From positions 53,003-117,002 of the forward strand of contig BDSI01000184.1 in NCBI GenBank assembly GCA_003117195.1: 64,000 nucleotides of DNA, given 5' to 3'. Positions 11,962 to 22,316 of this stretch are shown here, one piece after another; the stretch's first letter is position 1, and every line of letters begins with the position of its first letter. Both the position numbers and the translations under genes were made by a program. This stretch comes from Eudorina sp. 2006-703-Eu-15 (lineage: Eukaryota > Chlorophyta > Chlorophyceae > Chlamydomonadales > Volvocaceae). The notes beneath the pieces were generated by a model that did no database searches, was not told the DNA's origin, and worked only from the letters and a program-made list of their open reading frames with translations.

Positions 11962-12112
11962 GCGCGCGTGTAACGGCCTTCCACAATTACACATGTAACA
12001 TTACGCTTTCTACCAAAGGGCAGATCTCGTGGAGGTCTCTCCCCTAAACTCGCCTCCGTCCGTTGTCTTTGCTGGCTCGCCCGTACACTTGTACCGCACT
12101 TCAGGAATTCTA
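11962..12112. repeat. split direct repeat B2 (right end of element)
   Basis: A copy of B1. Its right edge meets AGTGAGAG of the H2B promoter, which matches AGTGAGG in the uninterrupted promoter of the second histone pair. Confidence 0.9.
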
Positions 12113-12267
12113 AGTGAGAGAACGGAATTATGGACGAGTCCGTTAGAGCGCGGACGAGCGCGGATCACCGGGATAACCAATTCCGAGTCGCTGAGATTAA
12201 ATAGCAGGAATTTAGCAGAGAAATTGTATGTTACTTTCTCGTTACATTTAACCCCAATCCAATCAAA

Positions 12268-12765
12268 ATGGCCCCGAAGAACGTGAAGGAGGAGAAGGCC
12301 TCGGCTGCTGACAAGCCGGCTGAGAAGCTGGAAGCCGCCGAGGCTGCCAAGGCTGAGGCTAAGCCGAAGAAGGAGAAGGCAGCCAAGCCTAAGAAGGAGA
12401 AGGCGCCGGCCAAAAAGGTTGCCAAGGAGGCCTCTGCCGCTGGCGAGGACGGCGAGAAGAAGGCTAAGAAGAAGGCCAAGGTTTCGAAGAGCGAGACCTA
12501 CAAGCTATACATATATAAGGTGCTGAAGCAGGTTCACCCCGATACCGGCATCAGCTCCAAGGCTATGAGCATCATGAACAGCTTCATCAATGACCTCTTC
12601 GAGAAGATTGCTACCGAGGCCTCCAAGCTCAGCCGCTACAACAAGAAGCCGACCGTGACATCCCGCGAGATCCAGACTGCAGTGCGCCTCGTGCTTCCGG
12701 GCGAGCTGGCCAAGCACGCTGTTTCGGAGGGTACCAAGGCCGTCACCAAGTTTACTTCGCAGTAA
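12268..12765 (+). CDS. H2B: histone H2B (copy 1)
   Basis: An intronless 165-aa H2B. It has a long Lys/Ala/Pro-rich N-terminal tail ([16 protein letters not shown] ... [10 protein letters not shown]), as in plant and algal H2B, followed by the histone fold ([20 protein letters not shown] ... [18 protein letters not shown]) and the C-terminal [10 protein letters not shown]. The ubiquitination-site region near the C terminus is conserved. The promoter (TGGACGAGTCCGTTA, ATCACCGGGA, CCAATTCC, TAGCAGGAATT) matches H2B copy 2 upstream to position 12113, where the retroelement ends. Transcription may be affected by the insertion, but the proximal elements remain. Confidence 0.97.
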   Translation: MAPKNVKEEKASAADKPAEKLEAAEAAKAEAKPKKEKAAKPKKEKAPAKKVAKEASAAGEDGEKKAKKKAKVSKSETYKLYIYKVLKQVHPDTGISSKAMSIMNSFINDLFEKIATEASKLSRYNKKPTVTSREIQTAVRLVLPGELAKHAVSEGTKAVTKFTSQ

Positions 12766-12813
12766 ATGGCTCGGCTGTCTTGCGCTGTATCCTACGACTA
12801 CATTTAAAATTAC

Positions 12814-12829
12814 GGTGTTTTTCAACACC
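12814..12829 (+). terminator. histone 3' stem-loop of H2B copy 1
   Basis: GGTGTT-TTTC-AACACC, 48 bp after the stop. Confidence 0.9.
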
Positions 12830-13327
12830 ACCATTGCATCGGGCTTACCAAGTCTGTCCTGGGGTTAGTCCTTCCCTGGGACTAGATGAACCAATGTTTA
12901 GACACGATGCCTATGCCCTTGACCCTGGTCGTTGCCAGCCAAGTGATCCGGACATCTCAGTCGGTCCAAAGCAAACATACGCACCCAACAAGACAATCCC
13001 GGACAATCAGTTCCGAGAGATAAGGGGTGCGGGGAGCCATGAGATGGTATTCGGCACGATGGCGGTTCCATGCGCACTGCCCTGAGTGAGGCTAACTAGC
13101 GGAAGAGTATTCCTCCTCCATTTCAACGCTCCTTCCAAATGCCCCAAAGCCCCGCCGGACAATGCAGCAGCTGCAGCAGCACTTCAATAGATTCCGCCTT
13201 GGGTGGGGCCTGCCCTGGCATACACCGTTGATCCCTTTGGGGTCCGCTGTAAAGTTCATTCACTTCAACAGCTTCCGTAAAACCTTGACTCCGCGCCACC
13301 TCTACAATCCAGGCGGGGCGACCGCCC
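12830..13327. other. intergenic between H2B and nitrilase 3' end
   Basis: Presumably contains the 3' UTR of the minus-strand nitrilase gene. No further gene or RNA is seen. Confidence 0.4.
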
Positions 13328-15996
13328 TCATGCGGTCTTGTCCACCAATACGTAAAGATCGTTTCGCTTCTGCTGCCGCAGCGGCATGTTCTCCCTCCGT
13401 TCCGCCAGCTGATTGTAGTCAAGTTGGGCATAGATGGTGTCCGGCTCATGACCGGTGGTGGCCAGTATCTCGGCGAAGGGCCCCACCACTGTGGAGTGGC
13501 CCCAGGCCTACACACAGTGGCACAGCAGGGGGGACGACGTACATAGCAGATGAGTTGCCTAGTCCTTGTTCCCAGTCAAGAGTGTCAGACAGCCCGCAAC
13601 ACTCCCTGAGTGAGAAATGAGTGAAAGTCAAAGCGCAGTTGGAGATCACCGCGCCTCATGCCTCGTTGAACTGCCGTACCGGGTGCCGTACAACCACACG
13701 GCGCATCACCGCGCACCTGGTAGGAGGAGTCGGGGTTGCGGGCGGGTGAGCACGTGATGACGAAGATCTGGTTGTCCACCGCCCGGGCCTTAGCCAGCAA
13801 CTCCCAGTGGACGGGGCCGGTGGTCATGTTGAAGGCACCTGGCGGCAGGCCGGGCGGGCGGGGGCGGATTGGGCGGCGAGTGGGTTCGTAGGGCCGGTGT
13901 CAAACGATGTGCATCATCTGGTCAGGAAGGCAGGAAATGGCCAACAGACTGACGACAGACCGCGCGAGCTCTGCTATGCCATCAGTCCTTTTGGTCGCAC
14001 GTTACGCCGCCCCCTAGCCTTCGGTAGCGTGCGACGACAAGATGTTGCCCTGTGAGACGGGGTCGGAGACACCATACGCCAGTGACGGGGTCGGAGACAC
14101 CATACGCCAGTGACGGGGTCGGAGACACCATACGCCAGTGACGGGGTCGGAGACACCATACGCCAGTGACGGGGTCGGAGACACCATACGCCAGTGACGG
14201 GGTCGGAGACACCATACGCCAGTGACGGGGTCGGAGACACCATACGCCAGTGACGGGGTCGGAGACACCATACGCCAGGTGAGGACACATGACAGGCATA
14301 AAACCGCAGGAGAGCGCGGCATCTCGTCACACGACTCGGGTACCCCACCACCGCGTGCTGCTTCCCTACGGCATGGTACGGTACCTGGGAAGATGAGCAC
14401 CTGGCAGCCCCGCGCCGCGTAGAGCTGCGCCAGCTCCGGGAAGCGGATGTCGTAGCAGATGCCGATGCCCAGTCGCCCCGCCTCGGTGTCCACCACGGTG
14501 GGTCCGGGGCCGGGGCTCAGCGTGAGCGACTCCTTGAAGGTGATCTTGCCCGGGATGTCGATGTCGAACAGGTGCACCTTGCTGCGGTGAGTGCAGACGT
14601 CAAGGTCATCCATGCAATTTGTGTGTAAGGAAGAAGCTACTTGCCTGTGTGTGCCTATGGCTTTATGCTTTGTGATGGCTTCGGCGCCTGGAATTTCAGG
14701 AGCGGACACGAGCCGGGCGGCATTCCTTGGGCAAGACCATCCTAACACTGCGGACCGCGGCAGGCGGCACCCGAAAGCTTGTCCCTCAAGAGCGGCTCCG
14801 TCTCGCACACGTGCGCGGATCACAAGTATGTCTCCCACGAGCACATGTTCAGTTGTTCACAATCCAGGTGGGACCATACGGTATGTTACAAGCCACAAGT
14901 GAGAGTGTCTTTCTCCACGGTCATGCATGCGATCTGCCCCGTGGCTTGCCCAGTGTGCGCACCGGTGTTTTGCGAGCAGCTCCCCGCGCGAGTTGAAGAC
15001 GCAGCACGTGTTGTAGAGCTTGTCCCCGCAGCGCTCCGGGATGGATCCCGCCACCAGCGTCACGCCTGCCGCCGCGGCGGCCGCCGAGAGCATGGCCACG
15101 GAGCCGCTGGCGCCTCCCTCGATGTCCTCGGCGTACGTGGGGAAGGAGTTGTTGGAGTAGGGGCAGTTCCACATCTCGGGGAGCACCACAAGCTTGGCGC
15201 CCTGGGCCGCAGCGCTCTACCGGTGAGGGGCCAATGAGGGGGCCAATGAGTGCGCAGGGAATCGGACTAGAGGGTCGCCGTCCGTGCATTTACCGACCAC
15301 GTGCGCGCCGTGACGGGGCACACGCATGGGGGACGGAGGTCAGGGCAACCGACTGGCTGTCGGAGAGGCAGCCAACGAAAGTCCCCTTCCGTCTCCTTAC
15401 GCCTCGTCCCGTCCCGTCTCGTCCCGTCCCGTCTCGTCCCAGGCACCCTTGGTACCTTTGCCGCACCTCGATGGCCTTTTTGGCGGTCTGCAGGTTCTCC
15501 GCCTTGTCAGCTGTCACGTGCAGCTGACACACAGCCACCTTGACCTGCGGCGGGACAAGCAGTGGGGGCGGCGGCAGTAGCAGCGACACTTACAACGAGA
15601 GACGACGAGATTGCCTGGGCAGACGTCTCACGGGAAGTTTACATGACAAGAAGGCCTTGCATCGTGGCGGCGCCTTGGCCATGATCCCGGCTCAAGACCC
15701 AGCTCATCCCTGCTCACCGTACATGCACGCTGGCTAACCGTACGGACGGCACGCGCACGTGACGCACCTTGAAACCTATTTAGCTCGCGAACGGTTCATG
15801 ATGGACCATGTCGTTGCGTCGTCTACTTCGGCCTCACCTTTTGGGCCGGTGGGAGTGGCGCGTACACCGGATTGCCAGCTGCACGGGCGACGAGATGACG
15901 GACAAGGTGCCCAACCGCGAGCCTCTTGCTCACTGCCACGGCTAACGCAGCCGCTAAGGCGCCTGCTCCTGCGAGTTTTATGGGTGTGGATTGCAT
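13328..15996 (-). CDS. NIT2: carbon-nitrogen hydrolase, omega-amidase/NIT2 type
   Basis: Six exons with consistent phases: 15996-15838, 15544-15467, 15216-14963, 14581-14385, 13838-13717 and 13507-13328 (TGA). They give about 329 aa. The nitrilase triad is visible: Glu in [11 protein letters not shown], Lys in [11 protein letters not shown], Cys in [15 protein letters not shown]. Further family blocks are [23 protein letters not shown] and [16 protein letters not shown]2-type enzymes deaminate alpha-ketoglutaramate and alpha-ketosuccinamate, recycling glutamine transamination products. Exon 1 encodes 53 residues with a hydrophobic Ala/Leu/Val stretch ([12 protein letters not shown]) before the catalytic domain, which suggests an organelle targeting peptide or membrane anchor. 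Exons 3 and 6 use TAG rather than CAG acceptors. The exact substrate is inferred. Confidence 0.85.
14056..14279. repeat. 28-bp minisatellite in nitrilase intron 4
   Basis: Eight head-to-tail copies of a 28-bp unit (GACGGGGTCGGAGACACCAT plus 8 bp), starting at 14056, 14084 and so on. They are nearly perfect. The array lies wholly within the intron between exons 4 and 5 and happens to be stop-free on the minus strand, which makes a false long ORF. Confidence 0.95.
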
Positions 15997-16267
15997 GATC
16001 GCGATCGCGCTTTCGTCGCAAGTTTATCCTTGACGGTGTGTGGCGAAAGACGCGCTGCTTTCTCTAAGCTTCACAGCAGCGCGGATCGTTTTTATTGCGA
16101 ACGCGCCGATGTTGGTACAGGAATGCTTCGTATGTAAATTGTTGCATCCAACTGACAACCACGCCGTACAGTACCGTGCGTAGAGAGGTCTCATGAACCA
16201 GATGTTAGCGTTATTAGACGCTGCTAATTACGTCGCGCTAAATTGAAGTATTCAGCTTGCAAACGGT

Positions 16268-18478
16268 GTGATTACTAAGCCATACCAATTCATCTTTCCC
16301 AAACACAATACATCCATGAATTCCTTAGGAATTCCAGCAATCTTCTGCAGAAGAGAAAGAGAATTTGCTGCTCTTTGCGCAAAAGCGTTACCGTTCGTGT
16401 CCGAGTCGTTTTGCGAGGCGTCAACGTCAGCGCGGGCGCATGAGCGAGTTTGCACCGGACTACATGGAAAATGGATGCAGCGATGCAGCCCCGTTGCACC
16501 GCGCGGTGGCTGGCGAACTGTGCACCATGACCATCGCCACGACCATCACCACAACCACCACCAGCACGACCAGCACGGCCACCACGCGGGGAGCCGGCGC
16601 CCCATCACACTAGAAGAAATGGAGAAGGCGTGTTGGAGCTGTGATAAACTGGTGAAGCGTGGCGGCCTTGTGTGCCATGGTTGCGAGACCATCCAGCCAC
16701 CAGACGAGTCGCTCAATTACTTTGAGCTATTCTCGCTGTGAGAATCCGGGGGAGTGAGGTCGATGCCATGTGATGTCACTGGAGCGCTCGTTCCCGCGTT
16801 CGCATGGCACGCCATGGCCCCCGTTTTTCACCCCAGGAGCACCGTCATGTGCAGCTCCCCTGTCACACTCTTGCCCCATGTCCGACGATGCAGTGCCTAC
16901 CGTGTTCCATGCGCACGCAGACCGTCAAACAACTTTGACGTCAATCCCCAGCTACTGGAGCGGCGGTACAAGCAGCTGCAGTGGAACCTCCATCCGGATA
17001 AGATGGGGCACAAACCCGCGGAGGAGCAGGAGTTCTCCGCACAGCAGGCCTCGATTGTCAACCTGGCGTACTCCATTCTCAAATCACCGCTGTCAAGGGC
17101 CAACTACCTGGTAGGGATGGTCGGATGAATGGGGTCCTGAATAACCCAGCGTGCGAGTTCGGGCTTCCAGCGAAGGTGCTAACCCGAGGTTTGGAGCGAC
17201 GTGTTTCTGTCGCGAGTGATTAAAGTACGACAATACCGTACACCTAATTCGACAGTGTCATGGTGGTCATGCGGCGCCGCCCTGCCCTCCGCCCTCCGCA
17301 GCTGGCTCTCCGCGGCATCAGCGCGGGTGACAACTTCGAGGGCACCATCGAGGACCCCGAGCTGCTGATGGAGGTCAGGGGCGAGGGGGAGGGGCGAGGG
17401 GAAGGGGTGAGGGGAGAGGGATAGGGGTGAGGGTTAAACTGAAAAAAGAAATAAACCCGAAGAACGAACCCGGGCACACCCAGCACAACTCAGTATACTT
17501 ACGTGGTGCGGTACCTGCACAGCAAAGGAAAGATAGAGACCGCGCGCGGGCGCGTGGCGGCGCGGCCGCGCTGCCGCCAGTGCAGTAACAAGCAAAATGC
17601 GAACCCGACCCAACCCGGAGAGGACAGATACTTTACCGACCTGTGGTGGTAGACGGAGTAGCGGCGCCGCGAGCGATGTCCAGCGCCATGGCGATGCAGG
17701 GAGGGAAGCCGAGGAACGGAGTGAGTGAAGGTGGCAACTACAGTACGGAATGACAAAAGGAACATCCAAAAAGAAAGCAGTATGCGAGAATGGCGGGGCG
17801 GCAGCGCGGCGCGAAAGAGGACGGGGCGGAAGAGGGGGAGTGGGACATGGGACGGGAGGCCGTACGACAGGTACGGCATGTACGACAGGGGGAGCAAGCA
17901 TGGGGCAGGGACGCGGGGACGGACGACCGGGTGGCGGGCCACGTTTGGGATATGGCTTCCCCGGGATAGGAGTGAGGGGAGAGGGGCGTCCGAGGACGTG
18001 CTGTTGGTATTGGTAATGTTGTCAGGGTGCTGCTGGCGAGGTGCAGATGGACTGGACATAGCAGTCGCAGCTGTTTATAGTCACAAACCGCTCCGCTGGC
18101 AGCGGGCGGGCCAGTGGAACTGCGGTTGGGACGTGCTGGGGTCGGCGCCAGCGGCCCCCACCACTCCCGTGCTTAGCCGCATGCCGCCATGCATCCGGCT
18201 CCTTGCCAGCCGCACCAACCCCGTACTCACCCGGCGCCTCCCGGACCCTTTCCCGTCCGCAGGTCTTGGAGGCGCGGGAGGAGGTGGAGTCCACGGATGA
18301 CCCCGGGACACTGTCGAAGCTGCTGGCCCGCAACCGGCAGCAGCAGGACGGTCTGGTGAGGGCGCTGTCGGCGGCGTTCCGCGCCGATGACATGCAGGCG
18401 GCCGTTGCGCTGACAAACCAGCTGCAGTACGTGGCCAAGCTGGAGCAGGAGATCGTCCGGAAGCTGCCACAGCTGTGA
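16268..18478 (+). CDS. HSCB: HSC20/HscB iron-sulfur co-chaperone
   Basis: Four exons: about 16268-16737, 16921-17110, 17302-17373 and 18263-18478 (TGA). They give up to about 315 aa. Exon 1 ends with a Cys4 zinc motif (CWSCDKLVKRGGLVCHGC) typical of eukaryotic HSC20. Exon 2 is the J domain with HPD (NLHPDKMGHK) and the HSC20-specific EEQEFSAQQASIVNLAY. Exons 3-4 are the C-terminal three-helix ISCU-binding domain (DPELLME, VLEAREEVEST ... LTNQLQYVAKLEQEI). It delivers the ISCU scaffold to the mitochondrial Hsp70 for Fe-S transfer. The N terminus is uncertain: 16268 is the first ATG of the frame, and the 120 residues before the Cys4 motif include a likely transit peptide and a His-rich run (HHDHRHDHHHNHHQHDQHGHH region). 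It is divergent from the nitrilase gene, with 270 bp between starts. Confidence 0.88.
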
Positions 18479-20047
18479 GGTGTTGGTCTCGAGCGCGGGT
18501 GCTGTTGTGGGGTAGCTGCAGGTTGCGCCGGGCGTCAAGCGCTCTGCGGCTGGGCCCAAGGGAAAGCATCTGCGGTGGGGCACATCTGGATGTGCTTCCC
18601 GGCCGGTGCGCAGGGATTGAGGTTGAAAGCGACTGGAGGTTGTGCTGAGTACGACGACGAAGAGGCGAGACGAGCGTGTCATTTCAAGTGAAATGCAATT
18701 TGGAGCGGGGAAGTTGCAATGCTGTATGGATTTCGCGATATTGGCGCGCTGGGATTTTGATCAGCTTATCCATTTTGCCTGATGGCGACAAGGCGTTGTG
18801 CGACTCGGGTTGCCGTTGACGAGCCGTTGGACAGCCTCTTCTGACAACGAAGTGTGTGCGCTGAGGACCGCAGAATGATTTGCATGTTGCAAACTCTGGC
18901 CTTGCGATTGCCTGGAAGAGTACATTGCAGGCTCGCCTACTGAGCTATGGAGAGGACGCCTGCTGCCAGGCTTCAGACTTCTCGACGCATGCGAACGAAT
19001 GAACCACGTCGACAACTGAGCCCCTCTTAAGCCGCAATGGACCAGGGGCCATCGGCGGTGCTAGCCGAAGCCTCCCCACCATGCTGAATTTGTTGTTTAG
19101 TTGGGCATGGCAAAAGAGGCGTGCGGCATGTTGATGGTGCCGTTAGCACCCGTTGCATCCTTGCACGGATTGTGTGAGAAGTGGTTCAGGTCCAGGCCCT
19201 TCGCGCGTGACGTGGCGGCTCCTGCAGCGCTGCAGGTGGTCGAGCTGACATGACGTGCCTCAGCTGACCCTCGATAATGGGTTCGACATACTCGAGACGC
19301 ACAGTAATTCACCCATTCACGTTCTGTAAGGCGACATGGGTTGTTCACCAACCCACGCATCGTTTCGCTTCCGGCATGTCCCATTGCGCTCATGTACGTA
19401 ATCGGTTGCTGCGATCGGGACCCTGCGCACCGTGGCGGTGTTCATCACTAGTACCGACCAAGTCGAACACCTGCTTGCTCGGATGCCAAGCAGCTGCAAC
19501 AGCATGCGCCCACCTGCTGGCACCCGCCCGGCCCATGCAGCCAGTGAGTCAGCGTTGCACCGCTTCAGCTGCAATACACGACTTCGGTGATGCGCATTGA
19601 ACGAAATCCAAGACCAAGCCCGACAGGGGCGACGGGCGCATCATGCCCGTTGCAGGCCCCCTGCCCCGCCGACAATGCTCCCTTCTGCTGGGCAGGTCAC
19701 CGGGTTCGGCTTCGCGGCAGCCCTCCGTCGACCAGCTCTGGTTGCCAGTACCCTTCACAAGCACCGCGGCACCTGGCTCGGTCGCGTCACTGCCGGTATC
19801 TGCACAAGCGCGGTGCGTGTTGGGAGCGCCGCCGCTTTCCACCTGACCCCTGCCTGAGCTTCCCCGATACATGGCCGCCAAAAGACGCGAGCACGACTGC
19901 CACCCAGCAGGCAGGCTGCCGCAGCCCTAAGCTCCGTCGATCGGGTGCGTGCACCCCGTACGGTAATCCACCCGCGGCCATTCGGAACGATCCATATCCC
20001 CGCGCGGCGATGACGTATGATGCCAAGCGCGAGTCCCAAGTGCAAAA
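18479..20047. other. intergenic, convergent 3' flanks of HSC20 and SYP4
   Basis: No coding sequence was recognised in 1.5 kb. A TGTAA at 19325-19329 could be a polyadenylation signal for HSC20, implying a long 3' UTR. The SYP4 3' UTR must also fall here on the minus strand. Open frames around 19550-20300 on the plus strand are shadows or chance. Confidence 0.4.
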
Positions 20048-22316
20048 TCACGCGTGCCTGATGATGACGATGATGAGCATGAGCACGATCAGGCAGATGA
20101 GCGCAATGATGCAGATGGCCATGCGGCCGCGCTTCTGCGTCTTCTCCGCCGCCTGGAGCTGCTTGACGCCCTCCTCCACCTGCGGGCCGCGAGTCGGAAC
20201 ACGAGGGCGCTGACTCCATCCGCATCGGCGTCTTCACAGGTGCTAGGACCGTCATATGCAGGGGTGCCGGCAGTATGTACACCTTCTGAATAAGGCCCTG
20301 CTCCAGGATGTCAGGGCGCCCGGAGTCACCTGGATCCATCCTTGCGGTTTGCGCACTTCTTCATCTACCCATGCGATCCTCGCGCCAGCTACAGAGAACC
20401 GGTTGCAGTGACGGGGAACGACGCAGGCAAGACGCCACGACACCTTCAGAAACCACACCGACATACAAAAGCCGCCGGCGCGCCACCGGGCCCTCTCCCG
20501 TGCATTCCTTTCCCACCTTCACAGCCGTCTGCGTGATGTTCTGATCAATGCGGTCCAGCATGGTGCCCTGTTCGATGACCAACGTGGCCAGGTCCTTCAT
20601 GATCTGCGCCAGCTCCGCAATCGTCTCAACGATCTTGCGGATCTCCGTGTCGCGCTCACTGACGAGATCCGTCGAGATGTCCACCATGGCCAACTGCGCC
20701 TGCGTGAAGCCTGGGTCCATCAGCTCGCCGCCGGTCCTGCGGGACCAGGGAGCGAACGCTTGCGTGAGTGGCACGGCGTGCGCTTGCGCTCGATCAGAAC
20801 CAAGGGGCCACTGGGGACGGATGCCACAGGGCACGCAAGAGTAGCCTTCACAGGACACGTGCCAAAAGCGCAAGCACTTACACCACCATCAGCAATCGCA
20901 ATCCGGAAAACCTCTCCCAACCTGAGGGAAACGAAGCTGTCATGCGCAATGCCAACAATCCGCCGTCGGGGTCGGTTGGCAATGGCACCGGCTATAGAAC
21001 CATAAGCCCAACGTGTTAACGAGGCCGCTAGAATGTAATCCGAAGCCAGGCCTGCGGGGCGCGGCGAGCGCGTCTCCCTGCCCTGCCATATCCTGTCTGT
21101 CACGTCATTGTTCTTTTGAGTCCTTCGGCTTTCGTTCACGTCTCTGAGCAGGTAACTCCTGGTGTTCTGGACCTGAACCGCGAATCCCCCCCCTCCAACC
21201 CGGGGCCCTGCCCGGCACGCCACGTGGTGTCCCATCCGCAGGTGAGCTGCGTGCCCCCGACCCGTTCGCCTTACCGCGTGCCCTCATCCTCCTCTATCAA
21301 GCCAATGGAGGAGCCTTTCTCCAGTCCCTTCTGCTGCTCCACCTTGTTGAGGAAGCGAGTCTCTTCCCGCCTGAACTCCAACGACAGCTTGAAGAGGGCC
21401 TGGGAGGGCGCGATGATGGCCGGCATGCAACCAAGAGGAGCAGTTGCTTAGGATGACGTCGCCAGAGCCCCGTGCCAATGCGCCAGGGCGGCGGTGGAAC
21501 AGGATTGTGCGCATTCGTTCCCTCTGTGCCGTCGCCTTCATTTCAAGGGTAAATCTCGAGGGTGATCCAACAAATGCACAAGGGCATTTGTTGCAATCCC
21601 ATCCCAGAAGCGCGAGCTGCGCACGGATCCCATTGCCGCGCCTGCAGGGACTAGAAGCATCGCCGTACTCGCGCACAAGGTCCGACACACCGGTCATACC
21701 TGCGCCAGCTGCTGCTGCACTTGTTTCCGGATTTCAGCGTCGTCGTTTGGCCCCGTCACTTCGCCCACGATGCGGATTGCAGCATCTATCCGCTTGAAGC
21801 TCTGTTGTATCTCCCGGGTTAGCGTCTCCGCATGCACTTGCGCCTCGCTATCCCCGTCGAAAGTAACCAAGAGTGCCTTTGCATGCAGCCTGGCGCAGTG
21901 CATCATGGGCACGCAGCTCAGAAGAGGACCAATCAGCGCAAGGCCTTGTGATGCGAAACTTACTCTTTCAGCTTGGCAATCCGCTCTTTGAGCACGTTGA
22001 GTTCGACCCGAATCCTCTCGGACTGCTGGACCCAAATCGGTGCCACAGACGAGCTGGTGGAAGGTCCCGGTGCCTCAACATCGGATGAATTCCCCAACGC
22101 TGCGCTAATCAACTTCTCCGTAGCCCTTCGTGCACCGCCAGAGATATGAAGATGTCATTAATGAAGTTTCTAGCATTTGCTGATGCAGTTTATGTTGTGT
22201 GTCACAACTCACTTGTCGCTCTGCGCAACCCCTCCAATACCCTGAAGCCGACGCGCTTCATTTCTTAATCTTATAAACTGTTGCGTAAGGTTGCGAGTTG
22301 AGCCGTATGGTGGCAT
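20048..22316 (-). CDS. SYP4: Qa-SNARE, SYP4/Tlg2/syntaxin-16 class
   Basis: Six exons: 22316-22213, 22125-21964, 21889-21700, 21399-21275, 20736-20517 and 20179-20048 (TGA), all in phase, 310 aa. The N terminus (MPPYGSTRNLTQQFIRLRNEARR) resembles the Tlg2 N-peptide that binds Vps45-type SM proteins. A three-helix Habc domain follows (about residues 85-190). The SNARE motif is about 215-275, with the zero-layer Gln in VIEQGTMLDRIDQNI. A single C-terminal membrane anchor (AICIIALICLIVLMLIIVII) leaves only RHA outside. This class acts in fusion at the trans-Golgi network and endosome. A basic KTQKRGR patch precedes the anchor. Length and organisation are those of the full family. I chose the start because it yields the conserved TRNLT/F motif. 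Confidence 0.92.

Larger units (their letters stand above)
4928..12112. mobile_element. tyrosine-recombinase retroelement with split direct repeats (Kangaroo/TOC/PAT-like), RT-less
   Basis: The element is bounded by repeat A1 on the left and B2 on the right, with a joined B1A2 copy inside. This A1...B1A2...B2 plan is the split direct repeat layout of PAT-type DIRS-like retroelements; Kangaroo of Volvox is the known algal example. It holds an intact tyrosine recombinase (plus strand), a gag-like ORF on the opposite strand broken by a frameshift, and a 52-bp tandem array. No reverse transcriptase, RNase H or methyltransferase frame is visible, and only about 400 bp separate the end of gag from A2, so it is probably a non-autonomous derivative. 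Compared with the H2A-H2B promoter at 56.5 kb it sits between GGATC and AGTGAG with no target-site duplication. Confidence 0.85.

Noticed and set aside
14014..14844. 276-aa ORF containing a [16 protein letters not shown] repeat
   Set aside because: It is nitrilase exon 4 read through its donor into an intronic 28-bp minisatellite; the splice sites and protein alignment end the exon at 14385.
20054..20293. Plus-strand ORF rich in Asp/Glu/His (PDDDDDEHEHDQ)
   Set aside because: Antisense of the SYP4 membrane-anchor exon.
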